Source: Gammaproteobacteria bacterium
GTDB taxonomy: Bacteria > Pseudomonadota > Gammaproteobacteria > Arenicellales > Poriferihabitantaceae
Direction: 5' to 3'
Assembly: GCA_026708585.1 (NCBI GenBank)
Contig: JAPOUQ010000061.1
Location: forward strand, 38,792-102,791
Length of the DNA stretch: 64,000 nt
Shown here: positions 35,752 through 45,242 of the stretch, in pieces
Layout: the number at the start of each line of letters is the position of its first letter
How positions within the stretch are numbered: position 1 is the stretch's first letter
Translations under genes and position numbers: made by a program
The notes under the pieces: model-generated
What the model was told of the DNA's origin: nothing
The model's input: only the letters and a program-made list of their open reading frames with translations
Databases searched by the model: none

Positions 35752-36024
35752 TTACTCGCTTTCTTCAAAGCGGGATTCAAAGAGATCAGATATTTGTCGG
35801 CTTGCTTCCCCGGCGTCTTTACCCTCAACCACAATTTTAAGTTTGGTACCTTGACTGGCTGCCAACATCATGACGCTCATCATGCTTTTTCCATTAGCTC
35901 GGCGCTTATGATTGCTAATTTCGATAGAACTATCAAACTGTGAGCACAGTTTGACTAGTTTCGCAGCTGCACGAGTATGCAATCCCAGTTTGTTGATTAT
36001 CTGAATGTCGAGCTCAAGACGCAT
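35752..36024 (-). CDS. HPr family phosphocarrier protein
   Basis: The 90-residue phosphocarrier relays phosphate from enzyme I to PtsN. The active site GLHTRAAAKLV holds His16. The regulatory helix reads GKSMMSVMMLA. It overlaps the end of rapZ and precedes enzyme I. It corresponds in position to NPr (ptsO) of enterobacteria, but HPr and NPr are hard to separate by sequence. Confidence 0.94.
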   Translation of the reverse strand: MRLELDIQIINKLGLHTRAAAKLVKLCSQFDSSIEISNHKRRANGKSMMSVMMLAASQGTKLKIVVEGKDAGEASRQISDLFESRFEESE

Positions 36025-36910
36025 GAATTCCAGTCTTTACGCAAAGATCTCGATGGCGAATCTGCACAGGTAAAGATTCGCTACTCAAAAGCTTGTGGAG
36101 TTTATCGCTTATAAATACGGATCGATGCTGCCCACCGGTACAGCCGATGGCTACTGTGATATAGCACCGATTTTCTCGGACAAAACCGGGTAGCCAGGTG
36201 GTTAGAAACTGTTGTATTTGTCGAATCATTTGGTTGACTTCAGCTTGTTGTTCTAAAAACTCCTGAACTGGTTTATCCAGACCATTGAGAGATCTTAAGG
36301 ATTCCTGCCAATAAGGGTTCGGTAGACAACGAACGTCAAACATGAAGTCTGCATCATTCGGGGGCCCATGACGAAATGAGAATGATTCAATCAGGAGCAA
36401 TGGTCCGTGTATCGTATCTCCAGCGGCAAAGTCTTTTACCGAACTTCTCAATTCATGGGGTGTAACAGTGGTTGTGTCAATAACTCTTTCTGCTCGATCC
36501 AATATCGGCATTAGCAAATTCCGCTCTTGCTGAATCCCTTCTAGAAGTGGTGTAAATTGATCAGTTAAAGGGTGTTTGCGACGTGTTTCACTGTAACGTC
36601 GAACTAGGATATGGTCTTCTGACTCAAGATATAGTACCCGAAATTCTATGCCGAGCTTATTCAGATTATTTAATGCTTCGTCAATTTCCAGCAAAAATTG
36701 CTTGTTTCTTGAATCAATACTGACGGCAATTCCATGTACTTCTAATTTTCCATTTTTATTATCTTGCAACAGTTTTACCATGAGCTCATGGAGCAAACCA
36801 ACCGGAAGATTATCAATGCAGTAATATCCGACATCTTCAAGAGACTGCAGGGCAACACTCTTACCTGAACCAGATAAACCGCTAATGATAATTAGTTCCG
36901 ATATAGCCAT
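36014..36910 (-). CDS. rapZ: RNase adapter protein / nucleotide-binding protein RapZ
   Basis: RapZ binds nucleotides and, in enterobacteria, targets the small RNA GlmZ to RNase E to tune glucosamine-6-phosphate synthesis. From ATG 36910 the product is 298 residues with Walker A GLSGSGKS at 11-18. The C-terminal domain contains SFSFRHGPPNDADFMFDVRC and CTGGQHRSV, both family hallmarks. An upstream in-frame ATG at 36964 would add 18 unconserved residues. It overlaps the HPr gene by 11 bp. Confidence 0.94.
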   Translation of the reverse strand: MAISELIIISGLSGSGKSVALQSLEDVGYYCIDNLPVGLLHELMVKLLQDNKNGKLEVHGIAVSIDSRNKQFLLEIDEALNNLNKLGIEFRVLYLESEDHILVRRYSETRRKHPLTDQFTPLLEGIQQERNLLMPILDRAERVIDTTTVTPHELRSSVKDFAAGDTIHGPLLLIESFSFRHGPPNDADFMFDVRCLPNPYWQESLRSLNGLDKPVQEFLEQQAEVNQMIRQIQQFLTTWLPGFVRENRCYITVAIGCTGGQHRSVFISDKLHKLLSSESLPVQIRHRDLCVKTGIHAS

Positions 36911-37237
36911 AGTTTGGGAATTATCTCTATAAGTAACATTAAGCCACCTCAGATACCTTTTCACGGGTTCGCGAGGTCTCCAATGAGAACGCCTCTAATC
37001 GTGCAGCTGCCCAATCCCGGAGGCCGGCACGCTTGGTATGTTGCGTACATGAATACTATAACTGATTATCGATAACATGGTCTGATGTTACTTATAGATA
37101 TAATTCCCCATAGTTTCAAGAGTCTTCGGAAAAGCACAAAATGATTATGGAACTTCATTGTTTGACATTTGCTACAGATGATCATCACACTAGTTTGTAC
37201 AGAGCATGAAAGGAATGGGCGATAGCTCAATTTTGGG
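36911..37237 (-). other. Intergenic between ptsN and rapZ, no gene seen
   Basis: These 327 bp are longer than usual for this operon. No coding frame stands out. A GC-rich patch near 37000-37030 has weak self-complementarity. The gap may hold a separate rapZ promoter. Confidence 0.35.
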
Positions 37238-37759
37238 CTAGCTTTGGTAAAAAAGTTGCATGATATCCACACATGTTTCGGCATTCTTAAGAGCTAAAAT
37301 AAAGGTCTCGTTGTCTAAATGCGAAGCTAGGTCAGCAAGCAGATTGAGGTGCGCTTCATTGGCATCTTCCGGAACAAGCAGGCTCACGGCTAGCCAAACT
37401 GGAATCTGGTCAGGTACATCGTATTCAATTGGAGATTTGAGACGAACGATTGAAATGATCGGTTCTGGCAGATCATTGATTCTTCCATGTGGTAAAACGA
37501 TGCCATTGCCAATTCCGGTACTACCGAGTCGTTCTCTCTTATTTAGTGTTTCACATATACATTCGGTAGTTAAGGGTAACGTTAAATGCGCTTCACTTGG
37601 GTGTCGATTACGACAGGTTAGTTCAGCTATTTCCTCAAACAAGCGTTTACGGCTCGATACTTCAAGGTCAATTGAAATTCGGCTTGCATGTAAATAATCC
37701 ACGAGCATTGGGTTTTGTCCTGAATACCCGCCACTAGCTTTGAGTGCAGATATGTTCAT
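37238..37759 (-). CDS. ptsN: Nitrogen-type PTS EIIA protein
   Basis: PtsN is the terminal phosphoacceptor of the regulatory PTS and influences potassium transport and nitrogen or envelope stress responses. The 173-residue protein has the EIIA fold with active-site His91 in GIGNGIVLPHGRI. About 17 residues precede the usual start of homology; ATG 37708 (MLVDYLHASRI) is an alternative start. It lies 9 bp after hpf. Link to the TrkAH system elsewhere in the window is known from other bacteria and only suggested here. Confidence 0.92.
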   Translation of the reverse strand: MNISALKASGGYSGQNPMLVDYLHASRISIDLEVSSRKRLFEEIAELTCRNRHPSEAHLTLPLTTECICETLNKRERLGSTGIGNGIVLPHGRINDLPEPIISIVRLKSPIEYDVPDQIPVWLAVSLLVPEDANEAHLNLLADLASHLDNETFILALKNAETCVDIMQLFYQS

Positions 37760-37768
37760 GGTAGAAAT

Positions 37769-38083
37769 CTAACGTTTGGCCGTGTTGGCTCCGCGATAAT
37801 GATTGGTCATTTTTTCCTTATGTTTGAGAACTTGTCGGTCTAATTTGTGGGCCATGGTATCGATGGCAGTGTACATGTCATCAGCAGTACCGGAAGCATG
37901 AATCATGGCACCTTTTGTATTGATAGTGGCTTCAGCGATATGTCTGGTTTTTTCGACATGTAAGACTACATTTGTGCTGGTTAGATGGTCGAAGTGTTTT
38001 GATATTTTTTCTACTTTCTGTGAAACGCGGTGATGTAATGAATCGGTGATTTCTAGTTGATGTCCGCTGATTGATATTTGCAT
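37769..38083 (-). CDS. hpf: Ribosome hibernation-promoting factor
   Basis: The 104-residue short-form HPF/YfiA protein binds the 30S decoding channel and inactivates ribosomes in stationary phase. It starts MQISISGHQLEITDSL and keeps the beta-alpha core, with the basic helix near DTMAHKLDRQVLKHKEK. It is normally preceded by rpoN; here a 521-bp gene-free region separates it from lptB. Confidence 0.94.
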   Translation of the reverse strand: MQISISGHQLEITDSLHHRVSQKVEKISKHFDHLTSTNVVLHVEKTRHIAEATINTKGAMIHASGTADDMYTAIDTMAHKLDRQVLKHKEKMTNHYRGANTAKR

Positions 38084-38604
38084 ACAAATTCCTCTTTCAT
38101 TAAGTTATGGTTAACCGATCACTACTGTGATTTCTGATGTATTCGCCAAATATAAGGCTCAATTTTTGTGGATTCAGTCATGGTAAGATATTACGATCAT
38201 GTTATTTTTAGGAAATTATAACCAATCTTAACCATTGCTACACCCCGAACCCAGAGCAAATCCGCGCGCTGGTTATGAATAAAGGAAGAAGACCTGAGGA
38301 GGTTATGCGGATGATAATGTACTCGTAATCGAGAAAATGAAATAAGTGGGAATATCTGAAAAATTGGAGAAAAAATATTTTCCTCCTAACGGCCGTGTTC
38401 CTTGTATCACTCTCCTCTTAGTTGTGACGCTATTTCTAGCTAATGGGTAGCCCTTGACTCAGGCGTTTATAAATTGTCCGGTTTCTATGTGTGATTTATT
38501 CATATCTTGGTAATCAAGTTCGTTCAAATTTTTGACAAGAAATGAATCATAAATCATTGGGATGTCTGTTTTTCAGCTGTAGATATTGATGGATATATTC
38601 AAGA
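38084..38604 (-). other. Gene-free region at the usual place of rpoN
   Basis: No sigma-54 gene or recognisable piece of one is present between lptB and hpf. At 38410-38444 the plus strand carries a segment similar to 60055-60088. Both share a TGTGACGCTATTT core and can be read as (L/F)(V/A)VTLF(L/M)AN. This suggests decayed mobile DNA at both places. Confidence 0.4.
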
Positions 38605-39327
38605 TTACATTGTGAAATTATCACCAAGATAGGCTGACTTTGCATCAGGATTGACCATAATCTCCAAAGGAGTACCTGAGGCCAGTACCGTTCCGTTATT
38701 TAGGATATATGCCCGATCACAGATACCCAGTGTTTCTCGAACATTGTGATCCGTAATCAATATTCCAATACCTCGTTCTTTGAGATCGCAGATGATATCC
38801 TGAATATCCTGAACGGCAATTGGATCAATCCCCGCAAATGGCTCATCGAGTAGAATAAACGCTGGCTCCAGAGACAACAATCTAGCTATCTCAACTCGTC
38901 TCTGCTCACCTCCAGATAAGAGATATGCCGGCTGATTACTGAGTGTCGAAATTCCAAACTCTTCCATCAATCGATTACATGTTTCATGTCGCGTGGTCTT
39001 GGTCAGTTGTTTTCTGCCCTCCAGTACAGCCATGATATTTTGCTCAACAGTCAATTTCCGAAATACTGAATGTTCTTGGGCGAGATAGCCAATACCCCTC
39101 CTAGCTCGTTCATGGACCGGCATATTTGATATTTCAATCTCATCCAACATGATTGAGCCTGAGTCTGGTCGAATTAATCCAATAATCATATCAAAACTGG
39201 TCGTTTTCCCTGCGCCATTTGGTCCTAATAGGCCGACAATTTCACCGAGAACCAAATCCAGACTGACATCTTTCACCAAAATGGTGTTTTTATATCGCTT
39301 GGCCAGATTTCGGATGGAGAGGTGCAT
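38605..39327 (-). CDS. lptB: LPS export ABC ATPase LptB
   Basis: LptB powers extraction of lipopolysaccharide from the inner membrane as part of LptB2FGC. The 240-residue ATPase has Walker A GPNGAGKTT, signature LSGGEQRR, Walker B FILLDEPFAGIDP and the switch His in ITDHNVRET. It is 51 bp downstream of lptA, completing kdsD-lptC-lptA-lptB. Confidence 0.96.
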   Translation of the reverse strand: MHLSIRNLAKRYKNTILVKDVSLDLVLGEIVGLLGPNGAGKTTSFDMIIGLIRPDSGSIMLDEIEISNMPVHERARRGIGYLAQEHSVFRKLTVEQNIMAVLEGRKQLTKTTRHETCNRLMEEFGISTLSNQPAYLLSGGEQRRVEIARLLSLEPAFILLDEPFAGIDPIAVQDIQDIICDLKERGIGILITDHNVRETLGICDRAYILNNGTVLASGTPLEIMVNPDAKSAYLGDNFTM

Positions 39328-39378
39328 TATGAGAATGTTGGCGTATGGTGAGCAGTATTCATGTCACCTCAGCGGGAA

Positions 39379-39927
39379 TCAACCATCAGGATTTTGTTTA
39401 GGTAGAATCAGAACCTTAGGTCGGGAAGATACTCCTGAATTTGAAGAACCGGTACTCCCAGATGTACCCAACGCTTGCTCATCATTTTGCACGATGGTTT
39501 TTTCAGTAATGAGATTGTGACTGATTTGATAACCTTTTACGAATATTCGCCCCCGCTCTAGCTTTGCCTCATTTAACAACAAAATCTGATTGTTCTTGCG
39601 ATCATAAGTGATATTGACTGCGCTCCCGGTTAATGCCTCTTGGCTATTCTGTTGGGGTTGTTTTTTGAAAATGCCTGGATCTCCGATGCAGAGTGCATGT
39701 AGTAGTTCATCGTCATCATCATACATTGTAGTCATCTCATCACATTCCATTATCACATCACCTTGGGTGAGTATTACATTCCCTCGGTACAAACGTTCCC
39801 CAGTACTAAAATCCAACTCGATATAATCGGCATTCAGCAACAGCGGTTGATCTGAGACAGTATTTTGTGCGACACCAGTGTGAGCCATTAGAACTGTGAG
39901 TATTGCGATAAAAATCTTCGATTTCAT
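39379..39927 (-). CDS. lptA: LPS transport periplasmic protein LptA
   Basis: LptA forms the beta-jellyroll bridge that carries LPS across the periplasm. The 182-residue protein has a signal peptide (cleavage near VAQ, residue 21) and the OstA repeats (ADYIELDFSTGERLYRGNVI, CDEMTTMYDD). Its C-terminal tail is Ser/Gly-rich. Its ATG overlaps the lptC stop by 4 bp. Confidence 0.92.
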   Translation of the reverse strand: MKSKIFIAILTVLMAHTGVAQNTVSDQPLLLNADYIELDFSTGERLYRGNVILTQGDVIMECDEMTTMYDDDDELLHALCIGDPGIFKKQPQQNSQEALTGSAVNITYDRKNNQILLLNEAKLERGRIFVKGYQISHNLITEKTIVQNDEQALGTSGSTGSSNSGVSSRPKVLILPKQNPDG

Positions 39928-40385
39928 GACTGACCTCCTTGCTGTTTCAAATGGATGACAAGTCGTTCGGTGATCGATAATGAACTTGGTTGCTTGTCGT
40001 TTCGATTTCGGATTCTAACCTCTTTTGAAAGTGTCAGAGTTTGCTTATCATTATCCAACCAACCCTGGTTTGATGTAATATTTTGAATTGTTCCATCTGT
40101 CCTATATTGAGTTAATTGTAGCGACTCCAAAGACGATCCACCGAGAGTTGGATAATGAACCAGTCGCTCCGATTTAATCTGATAGTGATTGTCATAGCTA
40201 TCCTTTCCAGTTAGCACAACATTCTCCATGAAAAAATCGGAGTCATCATCACTGAGTGGTTCGGATGTGATATCTGGTCTTGTTATCACCAAGCCCTGCA
40301 TCCAGAGAGCTAGAGCCAGAACCGACAGAAATATAAGCCCGAATGAAAGTATATTCTGGAATTGATAAATAAATCGGGTCAGCAT
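39924..40385 (-). CDS. lptC: LPS export inner-membrane protein LptC
   Basis: LptC is anchored in the inner membrane by one N-terminal helix (residues about 13-33) and passes LPS from LptBFG to LptA. The 153-residue protein shows the weakly conserved LptC fold, with the segments VVLTGKDSYDNHYQIKSERL and GTIQNITSNQGWLDN. It is coupled to lptA by an ATGA overlap and is 91 bp after kdsD. Confidence 0.88.
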   Translation of the reverse strand: MLTRFIYQFQNILSFGLIFLSVLALALWMQGLVITRPDITSEPLSDDDSDFFMENVVLTGKDSYDNHYQIKSERLVHYPTLGGSSLESLQLTQYRTDGTIQNITSNQGWLDNDKQTLTLSKEVRIRNRNDKQPSSLSITERLVIHLKQQGGQS

Positions 40386-40476
40386 TAGAATCTATATCTA
40401 TCCGTTGGAAGAGTAACAGTCACTAAATCGAAATATCGATTTAGCATCCTGGCGATTTTATCGTGATATCGATATG

Positions 40477-41466
40477 TCAAATAACACCAGCCCGCAGTAA
40501 GTCGTGGGTGTTCAGAGCTCCCACTACTTTGTTATTTTCATCCACTACAAACATGCCATTGATGGCATGTGGTCCGTGTCTGGCATACTCACGCATCTTT
40601 CCAACAATCTCCTGAGCAAGGGTATCAGCAGTAATGGTATAGGGTGACTGGTTCATCAATTCTCCAGCTGACTGAGCGTAAATATCGATGCCATTTTCCA
40701 TTGCGCGTCTCAAGTCCCCATCCGTAAAGATACCGAGTAAGTGGTTACTTTCATCTACGATACCCACCATTCCCAATACTTTTGATGACATTTCGATTAA
40801 TACTTCATCTAGGGTTGTCTCGGGGCTCACCAAGGGTAGTTGATCACCGCTATGCATCAAGTTGCTTGCATACAATAGTAGCCGTTTTCCTAGCATTCCT
40901 CCTGGGTGTGTGCGTGCAAAGTCTTGAGCAGAAAATCCTCTCATATGTTGGATTGCAACAGCTAGAGCATCTCCCACAACCAGAGTTGCAGTAGTACTGG
41001 CAGTTGGTGCAAGATTATGAGGGCATGCTTCTTTTTCGACACTGATATCAAGAAAAATATCGGATTCGACAGCCAGAGTTGACTTGGGATTCCCAGTCAT
41101 TGAAATCATTTTTACTCCCAAATGTTTGATGACTGGGATAATGGTCACAATCTCAAGAGTCTCTCCCGAGTTTGAGATCGTTAACGCAATATCCTTGGTT
41201 GTAATCATGCCAGCGTCTCCGTGACTAGCTTCACCAGGATGGAGAAAAAAGGCTGGAGTTCCAGTACTAGCCAGTGTTGCTGCGATTTTGCCGCCAATAT
41301 GCCCGGATTTACCCATGCCGATAACGACCACCCGTCCCTCGCATTCCATAAGCATTCTGCAGGCCTTTACGAAATGATCATCAAGTTTGCCCAACTGAGC
41401 GTTGATGGCATCCACTTCAATTTGAATGACGTTTCGGGCCTGATTCAATATGCTTGCAGATGTCAT
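40477..41466 (-). CDS. kdsD: Arabinose-5-phosphate isomerase KdsD
   Basis: KdsD makes arabinose-5-phosphate from ribulose-5-phosphate for Kdo synthesis. The 329-residue protein has an N-terminal SIS domain (GMGKSGHIGGKIAATLASTG, HPGEASHGDAG) and two C-terminal CBS domains. It starts the LPS cluster, but no kdsC phosphatase lies between it and lptC as in E. coli. Confidence 0.95.
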   Translation of the reverse strand: MTSASILNQARNVIQIEVDAINAQLGKLDDHFVKACRMLMECEGRVVVIGMGKSGHIGGKIAATLASTGTPAFFLHPGEASHGDAGMITTKDIALTISNSGETLEIVTIIPVIKHLGVKMISMTGNPKSTLAVESDIFLDISVEKEACPHNLAPTASTTATLVVGDALAVAIQHMRGFSAQDFARTHPGGMLGKRLLLYASNLMHSGDQLPLVSPETTLDEVLIEMSSKVLGMVGIVDESNHLLGIFTDGDLRRAMENGIDIYAQSAGELMNQSPYTITADTLAQEIVGKMREYARHGPHAINGMFVVDENNKVVGALNTHDLLRAGVI

Positions 41467-42386
41467 AATCTTCTATTATTTCCTAAACAGGATAAGCCGT
41501 GAGACCCTGTGGTATAGCTATTTTTGGGTATAAGAATAAGGGGAAGATAATAGCGATCATGAGAAAATGTTTATTTCGACAACCGCATGGAAACCAATGG
41601 TGATTGTGCATTCCGAAATTCGTTCGCTTAACGTGTTAATTGAAATATTCGTTTTACAAAGATTCAGACATTGGTAGAAAGCTTGTCAACATCAAGATAA
41701 CAAGGCCTAGGAAAATTGTACCCCATAACACCCGAAAAAGATGCTTTCTATGAATGAAGTTCATGATGAGCTTGATGGTCTCGTGGAATCTCTATCTCAT
41801 ACTCCACTTGTTTAATAATAGATTGTTTGTTTAATTCTGGATCGAAGTCTGGCATTTTTCGAGAAAATATAATCATTTCGATTTCGCTCAGTTTGGGTAC
41901 TTTGATTTTTTTTCAAACCGGGTCAGTCTTCATGCCGGTAAAAGAACGGTTGTGTATACCGGGTACTGGCATGCTAATTTTGGATTTTCTATCAGGAATT
42001 GAATGCTGAATATATCTCCGAACATATTGGAATTATTTGTGAAAATAATGTACAACGGTGTATTTTCGAATGTGAATCCGATGACTAACAGTTGTTTACT
42101 GCTATTTTGATCATGTCTTTTTTCGTTCAGGTTCCAAAATGTCGACTAGATCGAGTACGATTCAGTTTGCTACCGACATTTCACATAATGACTACTGATC
42201 GAATACAATGAATAGCCCGATCAAGCTGGAAGGAAATTTACGTTATAGGCAGATTGATGGCGCGTACGTTTGAAGAACTGTTGAACACCCTCTTGAAATG
42301 ATAGCTCAATTTATAGGAACTGAATTCCACTGGTAAAGAAATTGACTCGAAACATTTAAGTACTAATTATCGAAAAGGAGTAACCA
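41467..42386. other. Long gene-free stretch between kdsD and the DUF1244 gene
   Basis: In 920 bp of AT-rich DNA I see only short frames without convincing starts or composition. No repeat, tRNA or strong terminator was recognised. It must contain promoters for the two divergent flanking genes and may be decayed coding DNA. Confidence 0.4.
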
Positions 42387-42707
42387 ATGTCTAAACTACC
42401 CACGATCGACGAACAGAAGCGCACTGAGATTGAATCTGCACTGTTTCGGAAACTGCTCGGCCACCTACAGAAACATCCTGAGGTTCAGAACATTGACATT
42501 ATGAATATCGCTTATTTCTGTCGCAATTGTTTCTCAAAATGGTATGTGTCAGAAGCCGAATCTCACGGTATAGAAATGAGTTATGAACAGGCTCGCGAGC
42601 TTATCTATGGCATGCCCTATAGCGATTATAAGGAAAAATATCAGAATGAAGCTTCTGCTGAACAACTCGATCAGTTTGCAGAGAGTAAAGAACAAGCAAC
42701 CGAATGA
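42387..42707 (+). CDS. DUF1244 domain protein
   Basis: The 106-residue cytoplasmic protein matches the DUF1244 family, which is common in proteobacteria and of unknown function. The core FRKLLGHLQKHPEVQNIDIM followed by the AYFCRNCFSKWY segment, and the later YGMPYSDYKEKYQ, are characteristic. The conserved CRNC pair might bind metal or form a disulfide. A strong ribosome binding site (AAGGAG) precedes the ATG. It converges with hemE, with 3 bp between the stops. Confidence 0.88.
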   Translation: MSKLPTIDEQKRTEIESALFRKLLGHLQKHPEVQNIDIMNIAYFCRNCFSKWYVSEAESHGIEMSYEQARELIYGMPYSDYKEKYQNEASAEQLDQFAESKEQATE

Positions 42708-42710
42708 AGC

Positions 42711-43754
42711 TTATCGGGCACTTTCCCGGTGGACGGTGTCGACCAGTACCTGAACTCGGTCGGGCTCGACACCCGGATGGATCCCATGTCCTAGATTAAA
42801 CACGTGCCCATCCCCCTTACCATACTCGTCCAATATACGTACCGCTTCATTGGCAACTTTCTCTGGTGAAGCATAAAGAACAGTAGGATCCATATTTCCC
42901 TGCAAAGCGACCAAGTGACCAATTCGTGAACGAGCACTAGCCAGTGAAACCGTCCAATCCAGACCAACCGCATCACATCCAGATGCAGCAATTTTTTCAA
43001 GCCAATTCCCCCCACCTTTGGTAAAAAGTGTAATTGGGATATTGAAAGTTGCTGGATTGGATTTTAGATTTTGCACGATCCAGGTCATGGGTTCCAGTGA
43101 AAACCGCTCATAATCAGGTTCGGCAAGAAGCCCGCCCCAAGTATCAAAAATCATCAATGACTGTGCCCCTGCGGTAACCTGTGCGTGTAGGTAATCGGTC
43201 ACAGATTGGGTCAATTTTCTCATCAACAGATCTGCAGAATCAGGCCGATCATGCATCATGCCCTTAACATATTTGAAATCTTTTGAACTACCTCCCTCTA
43301 CCATATAAGTGGCCAAAGTCCATGGACTTCCACTGAAACCGATTAAAGGGACCCGATCTGCCAATTCATGCCGAGCAAGTGCAATTGACCGTATAACATA
43401 GTCCAGTTGGGTTTCAATATCAATTTCGGGTAGTTTCTCAATATCCGTTGTGGTACGAAGAGATGAGTTGAAGCGAGGGCCGACACCTTCTTCAAGAGTC
43501 AATCCTAGACCCATAGCATCGGGTATGGTCAATATGTCAGAGAAAATGATCGCGGCATCTAGATCAAAACGCTCAAGCGGTTGAAGCGTGACTAGGCAGG
43601 CTAGTTCCGGATTCTTACATAACGACAAAAAATCTCCGGCCTTTTTTCTAACTTCTCGATATTCGGGCAGATAACGACCCGCCTGCCGCATTATCCAGAT
43701 TGGCGTTCGGTCTACTGGTTGGCGCTTGAGCGCCCTCAAGTATCGATCTTTCAA
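42711..43754 (-). CDS. hemE: Uroporphyrinogen decarboxylase
   Basis: HemE converts uroporphyrinogen III to coproporphyrinogen III in haem synthesis. The 347-residue protein has the signature [18 protein letters not shown] at its N-terminus, the [13 protein letters not shown] segment and the C-terminal [16 protein letters not shown]. It follows gltD by 33 bp and is probably the last gene of a gltB-gltD-hemE operon. Confidence 0.97.
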   Translation of the reverse strand: MKDRYLRALKRQPVDRTPIWIMRQAGRYLPEYREVRKKAGDFLSLCKNPELACLVTLQPLERFDLDAAIIFSDILTIPDAMGLGLTLEEGVGPRFNSSLRTTTDIEKLPEIDIETQLDYVIRSIALARHELADRVPLIGFSGSPWTLATYMVEGGSSKDFKYVKGMMHDRPDSADLLMRKLTQSVTDYLHAQVTAGAQSLMIFDTWGGLLAEPDYERFSLEPMTWIVQNLKSNPATFNIPITLFTKGGGNWLEKIAASGCDAVGLDWTVSLASARSRIGHLVALQGNMDPTVLYASPEKVANEAVRILDEYGKGDGHVFNLGHGIHPGVEPDRVQVLVDTVHRESAR

Positions 43755-43787
43755 AACAGTTAATCGGTTGGAGAATTGGGACGAATG

Positions 43788-45242
43788 TTATCTTGAGGGA
43801 AGATCGCTCTTTCCCCGCAAGTGGATATCAACCGCACGGGCACACTGCCGTCCTTCATGTATAGCCCACACTACTAATGATTGGCCTCGGCGCATGTCGC
43901 CAGCTACAAAGACGTTTTCTAGACTGGTATGATAAGCGTTTGCCCCTTGGTTATCGGCCTTGACGTTGCCTCTAGTGTCAATATCGACACCTAGAGTTTC
44001 TAGAAGTCCCTTATACACCGGATGGACAAAGCCCATTGCAAGGAGGACCATGTCGGCTTTGAGAGTAAATTCCGATCCTGCAATATCTTTCATCTTCCAT
44101 TGACCATTGGCATGATTCCAGGCGACCTTGATACAATTTAACGCAGTCACCTGACCTGTAGCACCGCCCATAATCGATTGCGTCTTGACATCCCAGATGC
44201 GTTCGCATCCTTCAGCTTGAGAAGTTGAAATCCGCATCTTGTGTGGCCAATTTGGCCAGGTCAAACCCTTGTCTTCTTTCTCAGGGGGTTCGGAAAGAAT
44301 CTCGATTTGGGTTACCGACTGGCATCCTTGTCGAATCGATGTGCCAATGCAATCCGAACCGGTATCACCGCCGCCAACCACGATTACATCTTTGCCTTCG
44401 GCTGAGATAAATTCTTCATCCGTTGTGCTCTGACCTTGGACACGTCGTGTATTGGAACGAAGAAAATCCATGGCAAAATGGACTCCTTTCAGATTCCGTC
44501 CGGCTACCTCCAGATCTCGCGGCTCTTCGGAACCTCCAGCCAAAACTATGACATCAAAATTGTCCAAAAAATAGGAAATGGGAATATCAACACCAACATG
44601 GGTACCGGAATGAAAGCGTACCCCTTCGGTCTTCATTTGAGCCATCCGGCGATCAATCAACATCTTGTCCAGCTTGAAGTCGGGTATGCCATAACGCAAT
44701 AAACCGCCACTACGATCTTGTTTTTCATAGATCGATACATAATGACCTGCTCTCACCAGTTGTTGAGCGCAGGCAAGACCAGCCGGTCCTGATCCAATAA
44801 CAGACACACTGCGTCCAGTACGATGGCGAGGAATCTCTGGCAGCACCCAGCCTTCCTGCCAAGCCCTTTCAGCGATATTCTTTTCTATGCTTTTGATCGT
44901 GACGGGGTTATCCTGTATGTTCAGTGTACAGGATGCCTCACAAGGTGCAGGGCAAACTCGACCGGTGAATTCTGGAAAATTATTGGTGGAATGAAGTACT
45001 TCACTCGCCTGCTTCCAGTCATCACGATAAACCAAATCGTTCCAGTCGGGAATAATATTGTCTACCGGACAACCGCTCTGGCAATAGGGAATCCCGCAAT
45101 CCATACATCGTGCTCCCTGATCGCGTAATTCATCATTCGTTAGTTCAACAACAAACTCTCGAAAGTGAACAATACGCTCATTGACTGGCTCATAGCCAAC
45201 TTCCTTGCGATCAATTTCCAGAAAACCAGTAATTTTACCCAT
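43788..45242 (-). CDS. gltD: Glutamate synthase small subunit
   Basis: GltD supplies electrons from NADPH to the large subunit. The 484-residue protein has an N-terminal Fe-S region ([14 protein letters not shown]) and two nucleotide-binding folds ([16 protein letters not shown] for FAD and [15 protein letters not shown] for NADPH). Its start overlaps the gltB stop by 8 bp. Confidence 0.96.
   Translation of the reverse strand: MGKITGFLEIDRKEVGYEPVNERIVHFREFVVELTNDELRDQGARCMDCGIPYCQSGCPVDNIIPDWNDLVYRDDWKQASEVLHSTNNFPEFTGRVCPAPCEASCTLNIQDNPVTIKSIEKNIAERAWQEGWVLPEIPRHRTGRSVSVIGSGPAGLACAQQLVRAGHYVSIYEKQDRSGGLLRYGIPDFKLDKMLIDRRMAQMKTEGVRFHSGTHVGVDIPISYFLDNFDVIVLAGGSEEPRDLEVAGRNLKGVHFAMDFLRSNTRRVQGQSTTDEEFISAEGKDVIVVGGGDTGSDCIGTSIRQGCQSVTQIEILSEPPEKEDKGLTWPNWPHKMRISTSQAEGCERIWDVKTQSIMGGATGQVTALNCIKVAWNHANGQWKMKDIAGSEFTLKADMVLLAMGFVHPVYKGLLETLGVDIDTRGNVKADNQGANAYHTSLENVFVAGDMRRGQSLVVWAIHEGRQCARAVDIHLRGKSDLPSR

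Noticed and set aside
44225..44702. Open frames antisense to gltD (and similar shadows over gltB, hslU and fmt)
   Set aside because: They mirror strongly conserved genes on the other strand and have no independent support.
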